In this document: positions 7,526 to 17,955 of the stretch, piece after piece | Layout of the letters: each line of letters opens with the position of its first letter | Numbering within the stretch: the first letter of the stretch is position 1 | Assembly (NCBI RefSeq): GCF_900106095.1 | Contig: NZ_FNUD01000002.1 | Coordinates: 3,369,501-3,433,500 of the forward strand | Length of the DNA stretch: 64,000 nucleotides | Direction of reading: 5' to 3' | Source of the DNA: Pseudomonas deceptionensis | Lineage (GTDB): Bacteria > Pseudomonadota > Gammaproteobacteria > Pseudomonadales > Pseudomonadaceae | Program-made: the position numbers and the translations under genes | The notes under the pieces: model-generated | The model's database searches: none | The model's input: only the letters and a program-made list of their open reading frames with translations | Told to the model about the DNA's origin: nothing

Positions 7526-9171
7526 GGAGCGATCTGCGGGAAAATCAGAATCACCATGTTGCCTTCGTCATAGCGTTTGGCGTCTTTGGGCAACGCGTCC
7601 ATTTCATGGCTTTCGTCGCTGTCCTTGACGCGCATCACCACGCCCACAGAGCCCTGGCGGCGGGCGTCAATCATCCACTGGCCAATATCGGCCAGGCCGA
7701 TGCTTTTGCCTTTGGCGTCGTCATAGGTCAGGCCGTATTTGACTTCGCCCTGGGTGTTGTAAAGCGTCACGTCCGGCCGGCGCAGGCGCCAGGCCAGGGC
7801 AGAGGCTGCGCCCAGGTCGTTGCTCAGAAAGGTTTTGGCCTGGGACAGTTCGTCCATATGCTCGAGGATGAACTGGTCGGGCATCTTGTTGTGCACCACG
7901 CTGGTCGGCATGGCCGCAGGCAGTGCGAGCACCAGAACACCCATCGCCAGGGCAGGCGCAGCCCACATTTTCAGCGGGTTTTTCAACGTCAGCAGGCTGG
8001 TCACGATCCACGTCAGCAGCACGACAACCAGCAAGGCCAGGTGCTGCGGTTCGTTTTCATAGAACGGCTGCTTGATCTGGAAGTAGACCAGGGCCAGCAA
8101 CGCTGCGCTGCCGCCGATCAGGTTGACCAGACCATTGAAGCGCAAGGCTGACGTTTTGGCCTGCTCAACCCGCTGCATCATCGCGTGGCCAATCAACAGG
8201 GCCAACGGCAACATGCACGGCATGATGTAGGTCGGTAATTTACCCTTGCTCAGGCTGAACAAGCCCAGCGGCAGCAGCAACCACAGCAGTACGAACACAA
8301 TGCTGGCATGGCGCTTGTTTTTCCAGGCGTCCTTGAATGCAACGGGCAACAAGGCTGCCCACGGCAAGCTGGAGACAACCATCAACGGCAGATAGAACCA
8401 CCATGGACGACCGTGCTGGGCGTCTTCACCGGCAAAGCGGCGAATGTGCTCGTGCCAGAAGAAGAAGCGCCAGTAATCGGGCTCCTGGGCGTGAACCGCG
8501 AGTACCCACGGCAGCGAGACGGCGGCGGCGACCAGCATGGCCACCAGGCCGTACTTGACCAGCTCCAGAAAACGCTTTTGCCAGATCATGTAGGGCAGGG
8601 CGATCAGCACGGGCAACAGCAGGGCCAGAAAGCCTTTGGTCATGAAACCCATACCGCAGGCAAAACCCAGTACGGCCCAACTGATCAGGCGATCGCGGGG
8701 GCGGGTGCTGTCAACGGCAAACCACAACGCAACCATGCTCAGGTTGACCCACAGGGTGAACTGCGGATCGAGGTTGGAATACCCGGCCTGGCCTGCAATC
8801 AGGCCAAAGGTCATGTACACCAGGGCGCAGGCAAAGCTTTTGCGCGGGTCATTCCACAACCGGCGGGCCACGGCATAGGCCAGAAACACACTCAGGCCGG
8901 TGGCGATGGCGGACGCAATGCGCACGCCAAACAGGTTTTCACCAAAAATGGCCTGGCCAATGGCAATCATCCAGTAGCCGGCAATCGGCTTCTCGAAGTA
9001 ACGCAAATCCATGAAGTGCGGGGTGATCCAGTTACCGTCGACCAGTATTTGCTGGCCGATTTGCGCATAGCGCGTTTCGTCAGGAATCCACAAGCCGTGG
9101 GTGCCCAGTGGCAACAGGTAAAACGCAACAAAGGCTAAAACCAGCAGCGGTATTGTCCAGCGTGAAGTCAT
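7522..9171 (-). CDS. arnT: ArnT, lipid A Ara4N transferase
   Basis: This 549-residue membrane glycosyltransferase has the ArnT signature in its first periplasmic loop ([18 protein letters not shown] near residues 26-44, containing the conserved acidic residues) and the following [15 protein letters not shown]. It moves L-Ara4N from undecaprenyl phosphate to lipid A phosphates at the outer face of the inner membrane, lowering surface negative charge and giving resistance to polymyxin and cationic peptides. About twelve helices precede a C-terminal periplasmic domain. It overlaps arnD and arnE by 4 nt each. A close paralogue lies at 43458-45155. Confidence 0.95.
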   Translation of the reverse strand: MTSRWTIPLLVLAFVAFYLLPLGTHGLWIPDETRYAQIGQQILVDGNWITPHFMDLRYFEKPIAGYWMIAIGQAIFGENLFGVRIASAIATGLSVFLAYAVARRLWNDPRKSFACALVYMTFGLIAGQAGYSNLDPQFTLWVNLSMVALWFAVDSTRPRDRLISWAVLGFACGMGFMTKGFLALLLPVLIALPYMIWQKRFLELVKYGLVAMLVAAAVSLPWVLAVHAQEPDYWRFFFWHEHIRRFAGEDAQHGRPWWFYLPLMVVSSLPWAALLPVAFKDAWKNKRHASIVFVLLWLLLPLGLFSLSKGKLPTYIMPCMLPLALLIGHAMMQRVEQAKTSALRFNGLVNLIGGSAALLALVYFQIKQPFYENEPQHLALLVVVLLTWIVTSLLTLKNPLKMWAAPALAMGVLVLALPAAMPTSVVHNKMPDQFILEHMDELSQAKTFLSNDLGAASALAWRLRRPDVTLYNTQGEVKYGLTYDDAKGKSIGLADIGQWMIDARRQGSVGVVMRVKDSDESHEMDALPKDAKRYDEGNMVILIFPQIAP

Positions 9172-10052
9172 GGCTGCTGCACTCCCAACCAGCCTTCGCG
9201 GCCTTCAAGCACACCACGGCTCAACTGCCCGGCAGGCAGGCTGTTGAGGTCGACGGGGAGCAAGTCGCGCAAGGGTTGAAAGTGAATGTCGCGGGCACGG
9301 GCTTGAGCCAGTAATTGACGGAAGTCGTTCGCCATTAGAATCCCTTCTACTTCAGCATGGATGGTGTACGCATTCAGCTTTTGCGGGCTGAAGCGATCAA
9401 GAATGTATGAGTTGAAATCGGCGGCACTGATCTGCGGTCCGACCACTTCATCGAAGGTGGGTAAATCCACAGGGATTTGCGGCGCGCCCAGACTGCCGTC
9501 GACCAACCTTGGCCGAAACAGACTGTGCCCGCGGCAATCACTGTTGTAACGAAAGCCAAAGGTTTCCTTGGCCTGGACTACGCGTTCATCAGCCCGCCAA
9601 CCGGCGGCGGCCGAGCACTCGACGGCCTGCCCGGTGATGTCGCTCAACGTCTCGACACCACGGCGGATCTGCTCTATCAGTTGGGCCTCGCTCCAGCGGC
9701 CGGTATTGGCCTGCCAGCCGTGGTGATCCCAGGCGTGCAGGCCAACTTCATGGCCGGCGGCCAGGGTCTGGCGCATCAAGTGCCCCAGATCCTTGCCGAT
9801 CGGTTTGCCCGGCCAGGCGGTGCCGGCCAGCAAGATGTCCCAGCCGTACAAGCTGGCCGCCTTGGAGCGCATCATCTTCCAGAAAAACTGGGGCTTGATC
9901 AGCCGCCATAAATGGCGACCCATGTTGTCCGGCCCCACGCTGAAAAAAAACGTGGCTTTGATCTGGGCTTCGTCGAGCAGTTCGAGTAGCCGCGGAACCC
10001 CCTCACGGGTTCCACGGTACGTGTCGACATCAATACGTAGTCCAGCTTGCAT
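9168..10052 (-). CDS. arnD: ArnD, deformylase of undecaprenyl-phosphate-Ara4FN
   Basis: This 294-residue NodB/polysaccharide deacetylase-fold protein begins [18 protein letters not shown] (the RIDVDT acidic metal-binding motif near residues 6-11), followed by [15 protein letters not shown] and [14 protein letters not shown], which supplies the metal-ligand histidines. It removes the N-formyl group from the lipid-linked Ara4-formyl-N, making transfer irreversible. It shares one base with the arnA stop (TGATG at 10054-10050) and overlaps arnT by 4 nt. Length is normal for ArnD. Confidence 0.94.
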   Translation of the reverse strand: MQAGLRIDVDTYRGTREGVPRLLELLDEAQIKATFFFSVGPDNMGRHLWRLIKPQFFWKMMRSKAASLYGWDILLAGTAWPGKPIGKDLGHLMRQTLAAGHEVGLHAWDHHGWQANTGRWSEAQLIEQIRRGVETLSDITGQAVECSAAAGWRADERVVQAKETFGFRYNSDCRGHSLFRPRLVDGSLGAPQIPVDLPTFDEVVGPQISAADFNSYILDRFSPQKLNAYTIHAEVEGILMANDFRQLLAQARARDIHFQPLRDLLPVDLNSLPAGQLSRGVLEGREGWLGVQQP

Positions 10053-12043
10053 CAGCGTTTTTCCGCGATTTCTACCATGGCTTCACGCAGGAAGAAATCC
10101 AGGGTCTTGCCAATGGTTTCACTCAGCTCGGTGGTCGGCGTCCAGTCGATCAGGCGACGGGCGTTTTCTACACTGGGCTTGCGATGGCTGACGTCCTGAT
10201 AGCCTGTGCCGTAGAACGACTGGCTTTCAACGTCGCGGAAACCGGCAAACGGAGGGAAGTTGGCACGCAGCGGGTGAGCTTCGAACTGACGCAGCAACTC
10301 TTCGCCCAGTTGACGAATGCTTGCTTCGTTATCCGGGTTGCCGATGTTGATGATCTGGCCGTCGCACTTGCCACCCTTGTTGTCGATGATGCGTGCCAGG
10401 GCTTCGATGCCGTCGGCCACGTCGGTGAAGCAGCGTTTTTGTTCGCCGCCGTCAACCAGACGGATCGGGGTACCTTCCACCAGGTGCAGGATCAGCTGGG
10501 TGATTGCACGCGAGCTGCCAACACGAGCCGAGTCCAGGCGGTCAAGGCGCGGGCCCATCCAGTTGAACGGACGGAACAGGGTGAATTTCAGGCCTTTGGT
10601 GCCGTAGGCCCAGATCACGCGGTCCAGCAGTTGCTTGGAAACCGAGTAGATCCAGCGCTGCTTGTTGATCGGACCAACCACCAGGTTGGAGGTGTCTTCG
10701 TCGAAGTTCTTGTCCTGGCACATGCCATACACTTCGGACGTGGACGGGAAGATCACGCGCTTGTTGTACTTGACGCAGTAGCGAACCAGCTTGAGGTTTT
10801 CTTCAAAGTCCAGCTCGAAAACCCGCAACGGGTTGCGGGTGTATTCGATTGGCGTTGCGATGGCCACCAGCGGCAGGACCACGTCGCATTTTTTGATGTG
10901 GTACTCGATCCACTCGGTGTGGATGCTGATATCGCCTTCCACAAAGTGGAAGTTAGGGTGGCTGCGCAGACGGTCGATGGCGTCGGAGCCGATGTCCAGG
11001 CCGTACACTTCATAACGGTCGTCTTGCAGCAGGCGCTCGGACAGGTGGTTACCGATAAAACCGTTCACGCCCAGGATCAGGACGCGGGTGCGACGTGCCG
11101 GGCGACCGGACTCGCTGCCACGCAGGCGCGAACCTTCAACCAGGCCCAGTTCGCGGGCCAGTTGCGGGCCGCTCAAGTACAGGCCGTTGTCATTGCGCTG
11201 ACCGGCAGTGACGATCAGGGAGTCCTGGCCGCAGGCAATGCGCAGCGGGTCGCAGCTGATGACCTGGCCAGGTGCATGGCCCTGATTGCCGGCAACCACT
11301 TCGGCGCCCCAGACAATCAGTTTGTGCTCGCCCACGGCGCAGAAAGCGCCCGGGTACGGTTGGGTAACAGCGCGAACCAGGTTGAACAGCTCTTCGGCCG
11401 GGCGGCTCCACTGCAACAGGCCATCGGCCGCGGTGCGGCGGCCCACGTAGGTGGCCTTGGATTCGTCTTGCGGGGTTTCCTTGAGCTTGCCTTCAGGCAG
11501 CAGCGGCAAGGCTTCGGCCAGCAGTTGGGCCGCGGTTTCGCGCAGTTTGGCGTGCAGGCTCAGTGCGGTGTCGGAACGCTCAATGCTGATGCGCTGCTGG
11601 GCCAGGATGTCGCCAGCGTCGGCACGTTTGACCATGCGATGCAGGGTAACGCCGGTTTCGGTTTCGCCGTTGACCAGTACCCAGTTGGCCGGTGCGCGAC
11701 CACGGTAGCGTGGCAGCAACGAGCCGTGCAGGTTGAAAGCACCTTTGCTGACGCTGGCCAGCAGCTCTTCGCCCAGCAGGTTGCGGTAGTAGAACGAGAA
11801 AATGTAATCGGCGTTCAGCTTGCGGATGCGCTCGATCCACAGCGGGTGGTTGGCGTCTTCCGGTGCATGTACCGGGATGCCTTTGCGGGCGCACAGCTGG
11901 GCGACGGAGCCGTAAAAGTTATTTTCTTTCGGGTCGTCAGCATGGGTAAACACAGCAGCAATTTCGTAGCCTGCATTGAGCAAGGCTTCGATGCCTGTGC
12001 AGCCAATATCGTGATAGGCGAAAACAACGGCTTTCAAACTCAT
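10052..12043 (-). CDS. arnA: ArnA, bifunctional UDP-Ara4N formyltransferase/UDP-glucuronate decarboxylase
   Basis: This 663-residue two-domain enzyme has an N-terminal formyltransferase (residues about 1-300) with the catalytic [19 protein letters not shown] around 100-120. A C-terminal NAD-dependent oxidative decarboxylase (from about 315) has the Rossmann motif [15 protein letters not shown] and the catalytic Tyr-Lys pair in [11 protein letters not shown]. It converts UDP-glucuronate to the 4-keto-pentose and N-formylates UDP-Ara4N after the ArnB transamination. Between these steps ArnB is needed, yet no arnB gene is next to it. It overlaps arnC by 4 nt (ATGA at 12040-12043) and arnD by 1 nt. 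Confidence 0.96.
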   Translation of the reverse strand: MSLKAVVFAYHDIGCTGIEALLNAGYEIAAVFTHADDPKENNFYGSVAQLCARKGIPVHAPEDANHPLWIERIRKLNADYIFSFYYRNLLGEELLASVSKGAFNLHGSLLPRYRGRAPANWVLVNGETETGVTLHRMVKRADAGDILAQQRISIERSDTALSLHAKLRETAAQLLAEALPLLPEGKLKETPQDESKATYVGRRTAADGLLQWSRPAEELFNLVRAVTQPYPGAFCAVGEHKLIVWGAEVVAGNQGHAPGQVISCDPLRIACGQDSLIVTAGQRNDNGLYLSGPQLARELGLVEGSRLRGSESGRPARRTRVLILGVNGFIGNHLSERLLQDDRYEVYGLDIGSDAIDRLRSHPNFHFVEGDISIHTEWIEYHIKKCDVVLPLVAIATPIEYTRNPLRVFELDFEENLKLVRYCVKYNKRVIFPSTSEVYGMCQDKNFDEDTSNLVVGPINKQRWIYSVSKQLLDRVIWAYGTKGLKFTLFRPFNWMGPRLDRLDSARVGSSRAITQLILHLVEGTPIRLVDGGEQKRCFTDVADGIEALARIIDNKGGKCDGQIINIGNPDNEASIRQLGEELLRQFEAHPLRANFPPFAGFRDVESQSFYGTGYQDVSHRKPSVENARRLIDWTPTTELSETIGKTLDFFLREAMVEIAEKR

Positions 12044-13083
12044 GATTGGACCTGTGTCGAAGTAGTAGAAGTCGGGTTGCTAGTTGGAACAGAAGAAGCT
12101 TCAGGTTCGGCGCGAACGATTTTCTCAATGAAAAATCGTGGCCGGGCCCGTACGTCGCTGTACATGCGACCCAGGTATTCACCCAGTAGCCCCATGCCGA
12201 TAAATTGCCCGCCGGTGAATACAAACAGCACCGCAAACAGTACGAAAGTACCGTGGCCGGCCCAGGAGGCGCCGAAGATCAGGCGCAACATGACCAGCGC
12301 GATGGCGAACAGCACGCCCAGTACCGCCATGCTGAAACCGATAATGCTCAGCAGGCGCAACGGGGTGGTGGTCATGCACGTGATCAGATCGAACATCAGG
12401 TTGATCAGGCGCATCGGGCTGTACTTGGAGTCGCCGTGTTCGCGCTCAGCATGCTCTACCAGCACTTCAGTGGTATGACGGGCAAAGCTGTTGGCGAGAA
12501 TCGGGATAAAGGTGCTGCGTTCGCGACAGGCCAGCATGGCGTCGACGATGGAGCGGCGATAGGCGCGCAGCATGCAGCCGTAGTCGCTCATGGCTACGCC
12601 GGTGGAGCGTTGCACGGCCATGTTGATCAGGCGCGAAGGCCAGCGGCGCCAGGCGGAGTCCTGACGGTTGTTGCGCACGGTGCCGACCACGTCGTAACCC
12701 AGTGCCGCTTGTGCGACCAGGCGCGGGATTTCTTCCGGCGGGTTCTGCAGGTCGGCATCGAGGGTAATGACCACGTCGCCTTTTGAGTGCTCAAAGCCGG
12801 CCATGATCGCGGCATGTTGCCCGTAGTTGCGGTTGAGGATCACCGCGACAACGTGGCTGCCTTCACGCTCGGCCGCTTCTTCAAGAATTTGCGCCGATTT
12901 GTCCCGGCTGCCGTCATCGACCAGCACGATTTCATAGGCCTGGCTCAACTGCGCGCAGGCCGCTTCAGTGCGGCGCAGGAGTTCGGGCAAGCTCTCTTCT
13001 TCGTTGTAGACCGGGATGACGATCGACACACACTGGATAGGGTAGGGTTTCAAATTTTTCGTTCCAGTCAGTTTCAATGGCAC
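12040..13083 (-). CDS. arnC: ArnC, undecaprenyl-phosphate Ara4FN transferase
   Basis: This is a GT2-family enzyme with [20 protein letters not shown] at the N-terminus, DDGSRD, the catalytic [12 protein letters not shown], and two C-terminal membrane helices (around [20 protein letters not shown] and [15 protein letters not shown]). It transfers Ara4-formyl-N from UDP to undecaprenyl phosphate. The 347-residue frame starts at a GTG (13083) with no clear Shine-Dalgarno. A TTG at 13053, preceded by GGA 9 nt away and giving M-KPYPIQCV, matches the usual ArnC N-terminus better, so the true start may be 13053. It is the first arn gene here; the usual upstream arnB is missing. Confidence 0.93.
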   Translation of the reverse strand: MPLKLTGTKNLKPYPIQCVSIVIPVYNEEESLPELLRRTEAACAQLSQAYEIVLVDDGSRDKSAQILEEAAEREGSHVVAVILNRNYGQHAAIMAGFEHSKGDVVITLDADLQNPPEEIPRLVAQAALGYDVVGTVRNNRQDSAWRRWPSRLINMAVQRSTGVAMSDYGCMLRAYRRSIVDAMLACRERSTFIPILANSFARHTTEVLVEHAEREHGDSKYSPMRLINLMFDLITCMTTTPLRLLSIIGFSMAVLGVLFAIALVMLRLIFGASWAGHGTFVLFAVLFVFTGGQFIGMGLLGEYLGRMYSDVRARPRFFIEKIVRAEPEASSVPTSNPTSTTSTQVQS

Positions 13084-13401
13084 AAGACGACATGTCTAAG
13101 TCGGCCCCACTCAAGCGCACTTTTAGAGGCTCGCGCCCTTCACGAGTAAAGACTATTACATACAAACGTAAAGTTAATAAATTGCGTTATCTACATGATT
13201 TTCCTGCTAACTCCAGGGGGGTCACCCTATGAGGCAGGTCTATACGTTAAACGCAACTTTGTGAAAAACCTATGAAAGTTAGATCAACAGTCCATGTTTT
13301 CTAAACACTAGACAGGTGCTATTCAGGAATAGCCTTTGTAAGGGACAACCTGGTCTTTCCAAGCCCACAGCGCCCGTCTGGCGTGCTCAGATTCTTACAT
13401 C

Positions 13402-13419
13402 AATTGAACGAAATTGAAC
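13402..13419 (-). promoter_or_regulatory. Direct repeat, possible response-regulator site of the arn operon
   Basis: AATTGAAC is repeated exactly at 13402-13409 and 13412-13419, a 10-bp period. Read on the minus strand this is GTTCAATT-TC-GTTCAATT. Tandem hexamer-like repeats one helical turn apart are typical of OmpR/PhoP/PmrA-class regulators, which control arn operons in Pseudomonas. It lies about 320 bp upstream of arnC, so a promoter-proximal role depends on where transcription starts. Confidence 0.3.
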
Positions 13420-13474
13420 AGCTGTTGAAGGCTTTAAATATAAAGTGCAGGGTTTTTTAGAGCAAAAATGCCGT

Positions 13475-13520
13475 AGCGCCAACCTGCGGATATGTGACGA
13501 ATGTCACATCGGTTGGCGCT
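13475..13520. terminator. 46-bp hairpin with a CRP/Vfr-consensus core
   Basis: Perfect outer arms AGCGCCAACC (13475-13484) and GGTTGGCGCT (13511-13520) enclose an inner dyad TGTGACGAATGTCACA (13493-13508). On the minus strand the hairpin starts 15 nt after the imelysin stop codon and is followed by a short T tract, so it may end the efe operon. The inner dyad is also an exact TGTGA-N6-TCACA CRP-type site. Either role, or both, is possible. Confidence 0.45.
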
Positions 13521-13535
13521 GTTAAAAGCATTTTT

Positions 13536-14360
13536 TTAATTCAAACCCAGCTTGCCACGCAGGGTCGACAAGTCTTCGGCCAGGGTATTGACCGGGCCGA
13601 CCAGCGCCTTGCGATCGTTGTCCTTGACCTTGTCGTAGGTCTCAAAACCACCGTCGGCGGTTTTGTACTTGGCCAGGATCTTGCTCACCGTGGCGAAGTT
13701 TTTATCCACCTTGGCGGCAAAGGCCTTGTCGCTCTGCCCGATTTGTACGCGGAACAGGTCGAAGATCTTTTTCGCGCCGTCCACGTTGCCCTGGAAGTCA
13801 TACAGGTCAGTGTGGCTGTAGCGGTCTTCCTCGCCGGAAATCTTGGTAGCGGCCACTTCCTCCATGAGGGCTGCGGCACCGCCGACGACTTTTTCGGGCG
13901 GGAAGGTCAGCCCGGCGACTCGAGTTTGCAGGTCTTTCACGTCTTTGTTCAGGCCGTCGGCCAACTGATCAAGACCTTCGGTGCTGTTCTCTGAAAACAG
14001 GCCGTATTCGATGCGGTGAAACCCGGTGAAATCGGGTGCGGTTACGCCTTTTTCGTGGTCATCGACCCGGGAGTCGATCGAGGCATCGAGGTCGCTGAAC
14101 AGCTCGGCAATCGGTTCGATCGACTCGTAGTACACCCGGGTCGGTGCGTAGAGCTTTTTGGCCGTGGCCAGGTCGCCTTTTTTCACGGCATCGGTGAATT
14201 TCTGCGTGTTGCTGGCCAGCTCATCCAGTTGCTCGGTGACGTAGATTTTGTAGTCCGAAACAGGTTGCACCAGGTCCAGTGGTGCGGTTGCAGCCAGTGC
14301 CGAGAGCGGGGTGTGGAGCAAACCCAGGGCCAGGAACAGTGCGAGCGGCGTCTTCTTCAT
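13536..14360 (-). CDS. Imelysin-family periplasmic protein (EfeM/EfeO-like, no cupredoxin domain)
   Basis: This 274-residue protein has a Sec signal peptide (MKKTPLALFLALGLLHTPLSALA). An imelysin (M75) domain follows, carrying the HxxE motif in GFHRIEYGLF near residue 130 and the second conserved stretch SGEEDRYSHTDLYDFQGN. It lacks the N-terminal cupredoxin domain found in the EfeO two genes upstream. EfeM/EfeO proteins bind iron in the periplasm and deliver it to EfeU. The start at 14360 was chosen over the longer frame because it begins the signal peptide and has GGAAAAAG upstream. It is the last gene of the efe operon, 61 bp after efeB. Confidence 0.88.
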   Translation of the reverse strand: MKKTPLALFLALGLLHTPLSALAATAPLDLVQPVSDYKIYVTEQLDELASNTQKFTDAVKKGDLATAKKLYAPTRVYYESIEPIAELFSDLDASIDSRVDDHEKGVTAPDFTGFHRIEYGLFSENSTEGLDQLADGLNKDVKDLQTRVAGLTFPPEKVVGGAAALMEEVAATKISGEEDRYSHTDLYDFQGNVDGAKKIFDLFRVQIGQSDKAFAAKVDKNFATVSKILAKYKTADGGFETYDKVKDNDRKALVGPVNTLAEDLSTLRGKLGLN

Positions 14361-14421
14361 GGGACTTTTTCCGGTTGGTTGAGGGGGTGATGTGTGCATC
14401 TGCTTGCGGCGCAAGCGCCTG

Positions 14422-15726
14422 CTAAGCACTCGCATCGAGCAAGGCGCGGCCAATGAAATCCTGGTCACTGCGCACGCCCGGCAGGGTGAAGAAGTAACCG
14501 CCGCCCACCGGTTTGAGGTACTCCTCCAGCGGTTCGCCGTTGAGGCGGGTTTGCACGGCGATAAAGCCTTTGTCCAGATCGCTCTGGTAGCAGATGAACA
14601 GCAGGCCCATGTCCAACTGGCCGTTTTTGTTGACCCCGTTGGAGTAGTTGAAGGGCCGGCGCAGGATCAGGCTGTTACGCGTTTCGTGAGTGCGCGGGTT
14701 GGCCAGGCGGATATGGGCGTCCAGCTTGGTGATTTTGCCGTGGGGGTCTTTGCTGTAATCCGGCACGTCGGTTTCGCGGGTGCCGTCCATAGGGGCGCCA
14801 CTGGCCTTGTTGCGACCGAAGATGCTTTGTTGCTCTTGCAGCGGGGTGCGGTCCCAGCGCTCGACGAAATTGCGAATGATGCGCACCGCCTGGTAGCTGC
14901 CGTTGACCGCCCAGGCAGGCTCGTCGCTTCCGGGTTGTACCCAGACAATCTGGTTCATGGCCGCGTTGTTGTTGGAGTCGGGGTTGGCCGAACCGTCGCG
15001 AAAGCCCAGGAAGTTGCGCGCGCTCTGCGCCGGTTCGCCGGGTTTTGCCGGGGCTTGTGGCGGTACGGTGCCTTCTTGCTTCCAGCGCACCAGCAGCAAG
15101 TCGGGCATGTTTTTTACGATGTCACGCAGGGCGTGAATGTTGGTGTCGGCGGTATTGGCGCAAAACTGCAGGCTCAGATCGCCGTGGCATTGCGCAGGTT
15201 CCAGTGCGTCATTGGGAAAGCCTTGCATGCGGCTAAGGCGTTTGGGTTTGAGGGGCGACAGGCCGAAGCGCTCGTCAAACAGGGACTCGCCCACCGACAC
15301 CGTGACGGTCAGGTTGTCCGGGGTTACGACGGGGCCGAGAATCCCGGAGTCAACCGGTGGCAACTTGGGGTCAACCTGGGGTACCGGGCCGCCCTTCATC
15401 AGGAAGGCAATGCGCTCGTTCAGGGTGCGGAACAGGCGCTCCAGGTCTGCACGGTCGGCGGCCAGCACATCGAAGGCCACCAGCATGCCGGCGGCAGGGC
15501 GCGGGGTGACGATGCCATTTTGGTGCTGGCCGATAAAGTCGTGATGATCCCGGGTTTTGTCACTGCTGGGTGCCTGGGTCACCTGTGCGTTTGCCGGGCT
15601 GCTCGCCGCCATGGCCGGGCAGCTCAGGGCGCCACCGGCCAGTGCCGCACCTGCGACTCCCATGCCCATAAGGATGCGACGGCGTTGCAGGTTGAACTCG
15701 TTCGGGGTGTGTTCTGAATCGCTCAT
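14422..15726 (-). CDS. efeB: EfeB, Dyp-type haem peroxidase/deferrochelatase
   Basis: This 434-residue secreted haemoprotein has a Tat signal ([21 protein letters not shown] near residues 12-32, twin-arginine RRR) and the Dyp-family GXXDG motif in [12 protein letters not shown]. The proximal haem histidine probably lies in [16 protein letters not shown]. EfeB acts in the periplasm as a peroxidase and has been linked to ferrous iron oxidation and haem iron release feeding EfeUO. Upstream efeO ends 18 bp before its start, so the genes are co-transcribed. Length is full for the family. Confidence 0.93.
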   Translation of the reverse strand: MSDSEHTPNEFNLQRRRILMGMGVAGAALAGGALSCPAMAASSPANAQVTQAPSSDKTRDHHDFIGQHQNGIVTPRPAAGMLVAFDVLAADRADLERLFRTLNERIAFLMKGGPVPQVDPKLPPVDSGILGPVVTPDNLTVTVSVGESLFDERFGLSPLKPKRLSRMQGFPNDALEPAQCHGDLSLQFCANTADTNIHALRDIVKNMPDLLLVRWKQEGTVPPQAPAKPGEPAQSARNFLGFRDGSANPDSNNNAAMNQIVWVQPGSDEPAWAVNGSYQAVRIIRNFVERWDRTPLQEQQSIFGRNKASGAPMDGTRETDVPDYSKDPHGKITKLDAHIRLANPRTHETRNSLILRRPFNYSNGVNKNGQLDMGLLFICYQSDLDKGFIAVQTRLNGEPLEEYLKPVGGGYFFTLPGVRSDQDFIGRALLDASA

Positions 15727-15743
15727 GTGCGTCTCGTCTGCAA

Positions 15744-16937
15744 TTACAGGCCGCTAAGGCCGAGGGCGGGATCGATTCCATCGAGTGCATCGGCCACAGC
15801 CTTGGCCTGGTTACTGATTTTTTGGCGCTGCGGGGCGCTGACCGTGTCGTAGGTGCGGTAGCCCAGCGGGGTTTTCATGTCATTGAGTTCGGCTTCCAAC
15901 GAAGCACTGGCGCTGTCGAGGGTGTGCAGCAGGTCGGCATTTTTCTTCGCCAGTAACGGGCGCAGCAGATCAACCACCTTGCGTGAGGCTTGCAGGTTGG
16001 CGGCAAAGCCATTGAGGTCGATATGGCTGTAGCGTTCTTCTTCGCCGCTGTTGGCGCGGGTATCGGCCAGGTTGTGCAGGGTGCGGGCAACCATGCTGAC
16101 CAGTTGCTCGGGTGGCAGCGATTGCGCCAGCAGCTGTTGCTTGAGTTGTACGGCATTGGCTTGCAGTTGCCGGGCAATCGGCGCCAGGCCCTGTGTGCTG
16201 CGCTGATCGAACAGTCCGTACTCCAGGCGATGGAAGCCGGTGAAGCCCGGGTCTTGTTCGCGTTTTTCGAAGTAGTCGGCGCGAGCGTTGATGGCGTTGT
16301 CCAGTTCGGCCAGTCGTTGCGCGGCCGGGGCCAGCCGCTGGTACGCCTCGCGAGCGGGAGTATATAAAGCCTGTGCCTGTTGCAGATCGCCGGCGGCAAT
16401 GGCTTGCGACAGTGCATCCACGGCCCTGATCAGTGCCGTGCTTTGGCTGCTCAGGTAAACCCGGAACTCTGACAGCGGGCCGATAAATGCCACCATCGAC
16501 GGTCGTGCATTGGCGCTGGCCTCGGACGCGGCAGTCGGTGTCACGTGCAGCGTACCGCGGGGGTTGCTGAGCAGGCCGCAGGTGATGGCGTAATCCCCGG
16601 GTGCCAGGGTTGCGTTGATCACCTGGCTCAGGCCTGGGGCGATGTTCTCGCGCTCTTCGACCACCAGCACGCCGTCGAGAATTTCCCACTCGACCGCCCG
16701 TTCCGAGGCGTTGACGATACGAAAGCTGTTGAACCCGGCCGGTACGGTCAGTGCATTGGGTTCACAGCTATGGGGATGAATGGTGACTGTGACTTCGTTG
16801 CCATGGGCTTTGCGCTTGGCCGCAGCCAGTTGCGAGGCGTAGTAGAACAACCCGCCGGCCGCGATCATCACGATCACCGAGCCGGCCACCGCCCAGCGCA
16901 ATGCGCGTGGGGGGGTACCGCTTGCAGGGGTAGGCAT
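15744..16937 (-). CDS. efeO: EfeO, cupredoxin-imelysin iron-binding protein
   Basis: This 397-residue protein has an N-terminal membrane anchor ([23 protein letters not shown], about residues 12-34), then a cupredoxin-like domain ([20 protein letters not shown]; the later [19 protein letters not shown]) to about residue 150, then an imelysin domain with [10 protein letters not shown] and [15 protein letters not shown]. It hands iron to the EfeU permease at the periplasmic face. The ATG at 16937 is chosen over a 473-residue frame because the upstream part reads as out-of-frame Arg-rich sequence overlapping efeU and AAGG lies before the ATG. It starts 8 bp after the efeU stop. Confidence 0.92.
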   Translation of the reverse strand: MPTPASGTPPRALRWAVAGSVIVMIAAGGLFYYASQLAAAKRKAHGNEVTVTIHPHSCEPNALTVPAGFNSFRIVNASERAVEWEILDGVLVVEERENIAPGLSQVINATLAPGDYAITCGLLSNPRGTLHVTPTAASEASANARPSMVAFIGPLSEFRVYLSSQSTALIRAVDALSQAIAAGDLQQAQALYTPAREAYQRLAPAAQRLAELDNAINARADYFEKREQDPGFTGFHRLEYGLFDQRSTQGLAPIARQLQANAVQLKQQLLAQSLPPEQLVSMVARTLHNLADTRANSGEEERYSHIDLNGFAANLQASRKVVDLLRPLLAKKNADLLHTLDSASASLEAELNDMKTPLGYRTYDTVSAPQRQKISNQAKAVADALDGIDPALGLSGL

Positions 16938-16945
16938 GCTTGACC

Positions 16946-17788
16946 TTATGGGTGTGTTACAGAGGGGGTGTGTGCCGTGGTGGTCGGCGCTGTCGGGCGA
17001 AAGAACATCGCCAGCGTCACCACCAGATAGATCACGTAGGCGCCGAGGACGCTGACGGTAGGTGCGTCTTGATAGCCGAACATGCCGGCCAGAACGGAAC
17101 CCAGCGGGCCGTCCATTGGCAGGTGTGCGCTGATGTCGAACACCACGTCTTGCAGGTGGTTCCACAGGCCGGCTTCATGGAGGGCTTGCACCGAGTTGGC
17201 CAAAATCCCTGCGGCAACCACCAGAATGAAAAGCCCGGTCCAGCGGAAGAACAGGCCCAGGTTCAAGCGCAGGCTGCCGCTGTAAATCGCAAAGCCCACG
17301 AAGATTGCCAGTACCAGGCCGAGCAGGGCGCCCAGTGGTGCGGCAGGGCCTTCGCTTTGCTGGAAGACGGCGAGCAGAAAGAACACGGTTTCCAGCCCCT
17401 CACGGGCGACGGCGAAGAACACCATGGCGATCAGTGCGGTGACTTGATGCCGGGAGCCGGTCAGGGCGTGATCGAGGGAAGTGTGCAGGGAGTGTTTGAT
17501 GGAGCGCGCCACCTTGCGCATCCAGAACACCATTGAGCTGAGGATGCCCACGGCGATCAGGCCGACGATGCCTTCGAACAGTTCCTGTTGTTTCTGCGGG
17601 AATTCCGCGCTCATCAGCTCCAGGCCGCCGCCCACCAGCAGCGACAATGCGGCTGCCAGGAACACGCCGATCCACACGGCGGGCATCCACTGCCCGCGCC
17701 CGGTTTGCTTGAGGTAACTGGCAATGATGCCGACGATAAGTGCGGCCTCAATCCCTTCGCGCAGCATGATCAGAAATGGAACCAGCAT
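16946..17788 (-). CDS. efeU: EfeU, FTR1-family iron permease
   Basis: This 280-residue seven-helix membrane protein has both FTR1 iron-coordination motifs: LREGIEAALIV near residues 9-19 (REGxE) and AREGLETVFFLL near 130. It transports ferric iron generated periplasmically into the cytoplasm. It is the first gene of the efeU-efeO-efeB-imelysin operon; the promoter must lie in 17789-17955. The leader contains AT-rich dyad-like sequence but no convincing Fur box, so iron control is expected from the family, not seen. Confidence 0.93.
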   Translation of the reverse strand: MLVPFLIMLREGIEAALIVGIIASYLKQTGRGQWMPAVWIGVFLAAALSLLVGGGLELMSAEFPQKQQELFEGIVGLIAVGILSSMVFWMRKVARSIKHSLHTSLDHALTGSRHQVTALIAMVFFAVAREGLETVFFLLAVFQQSEGPAAPLGALLGLVLAIFVGFAIYSGSLRLNLGLFFRWTGLFILVVAAGILANSVQALHEAGLWNHLQDVVFDISAHLPMDGPLGSVLAGMFGYQDAPTVSVLGAYVIYLVVTLAMFFRPTAPTTTAHTPSVTHP

Positions 17789-17955
17789 GGTGAGAGCACC
17801 GCGTTACAAATTAGTTAGGGTGCTAAGTTGTAACATACTGATACGTATTGCCAAACAAGAATCGATTGCATTTGCTGAACGGTAGCTGAACGAAGACGGC
17901 GGTTTATTCAGGAGGGCGCGCCAGGCCGATCGCGCCCAGTGTTCCTTGTCGGCGA

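Larger units (their letters stand above)
13084..13535. other. Long intergenic region upstream of arnC
   Basis: These 452 bp hold no coding frame with family features, in particular no ArnB aminotransferase remnant. They contain the direct repeat at 13402-13419, a GTGAAAAA motif at 13261-13268 (TTTTTCAC towards arnC) and a long hairpin at 13475-13520. The arnC-proximal part is AT-rich and probably carries the arn promoter. Confidence 0.6.

Noticed and set aside
10184..12478. A 764-codon open frame on the plus strand
   Set aside because: It is antisense to arnA and arnC, which have complete domains and overlapping operon structure. The long frame is a by-product of GC-rich codon use and its translation has no family features.
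17789..17955. Fur box upstream of efeU
   Set aside because: AT-rich dyad-like sequence is present (around 17837-17858), but the match to the 19-bp Fur consensus is too weak to call.
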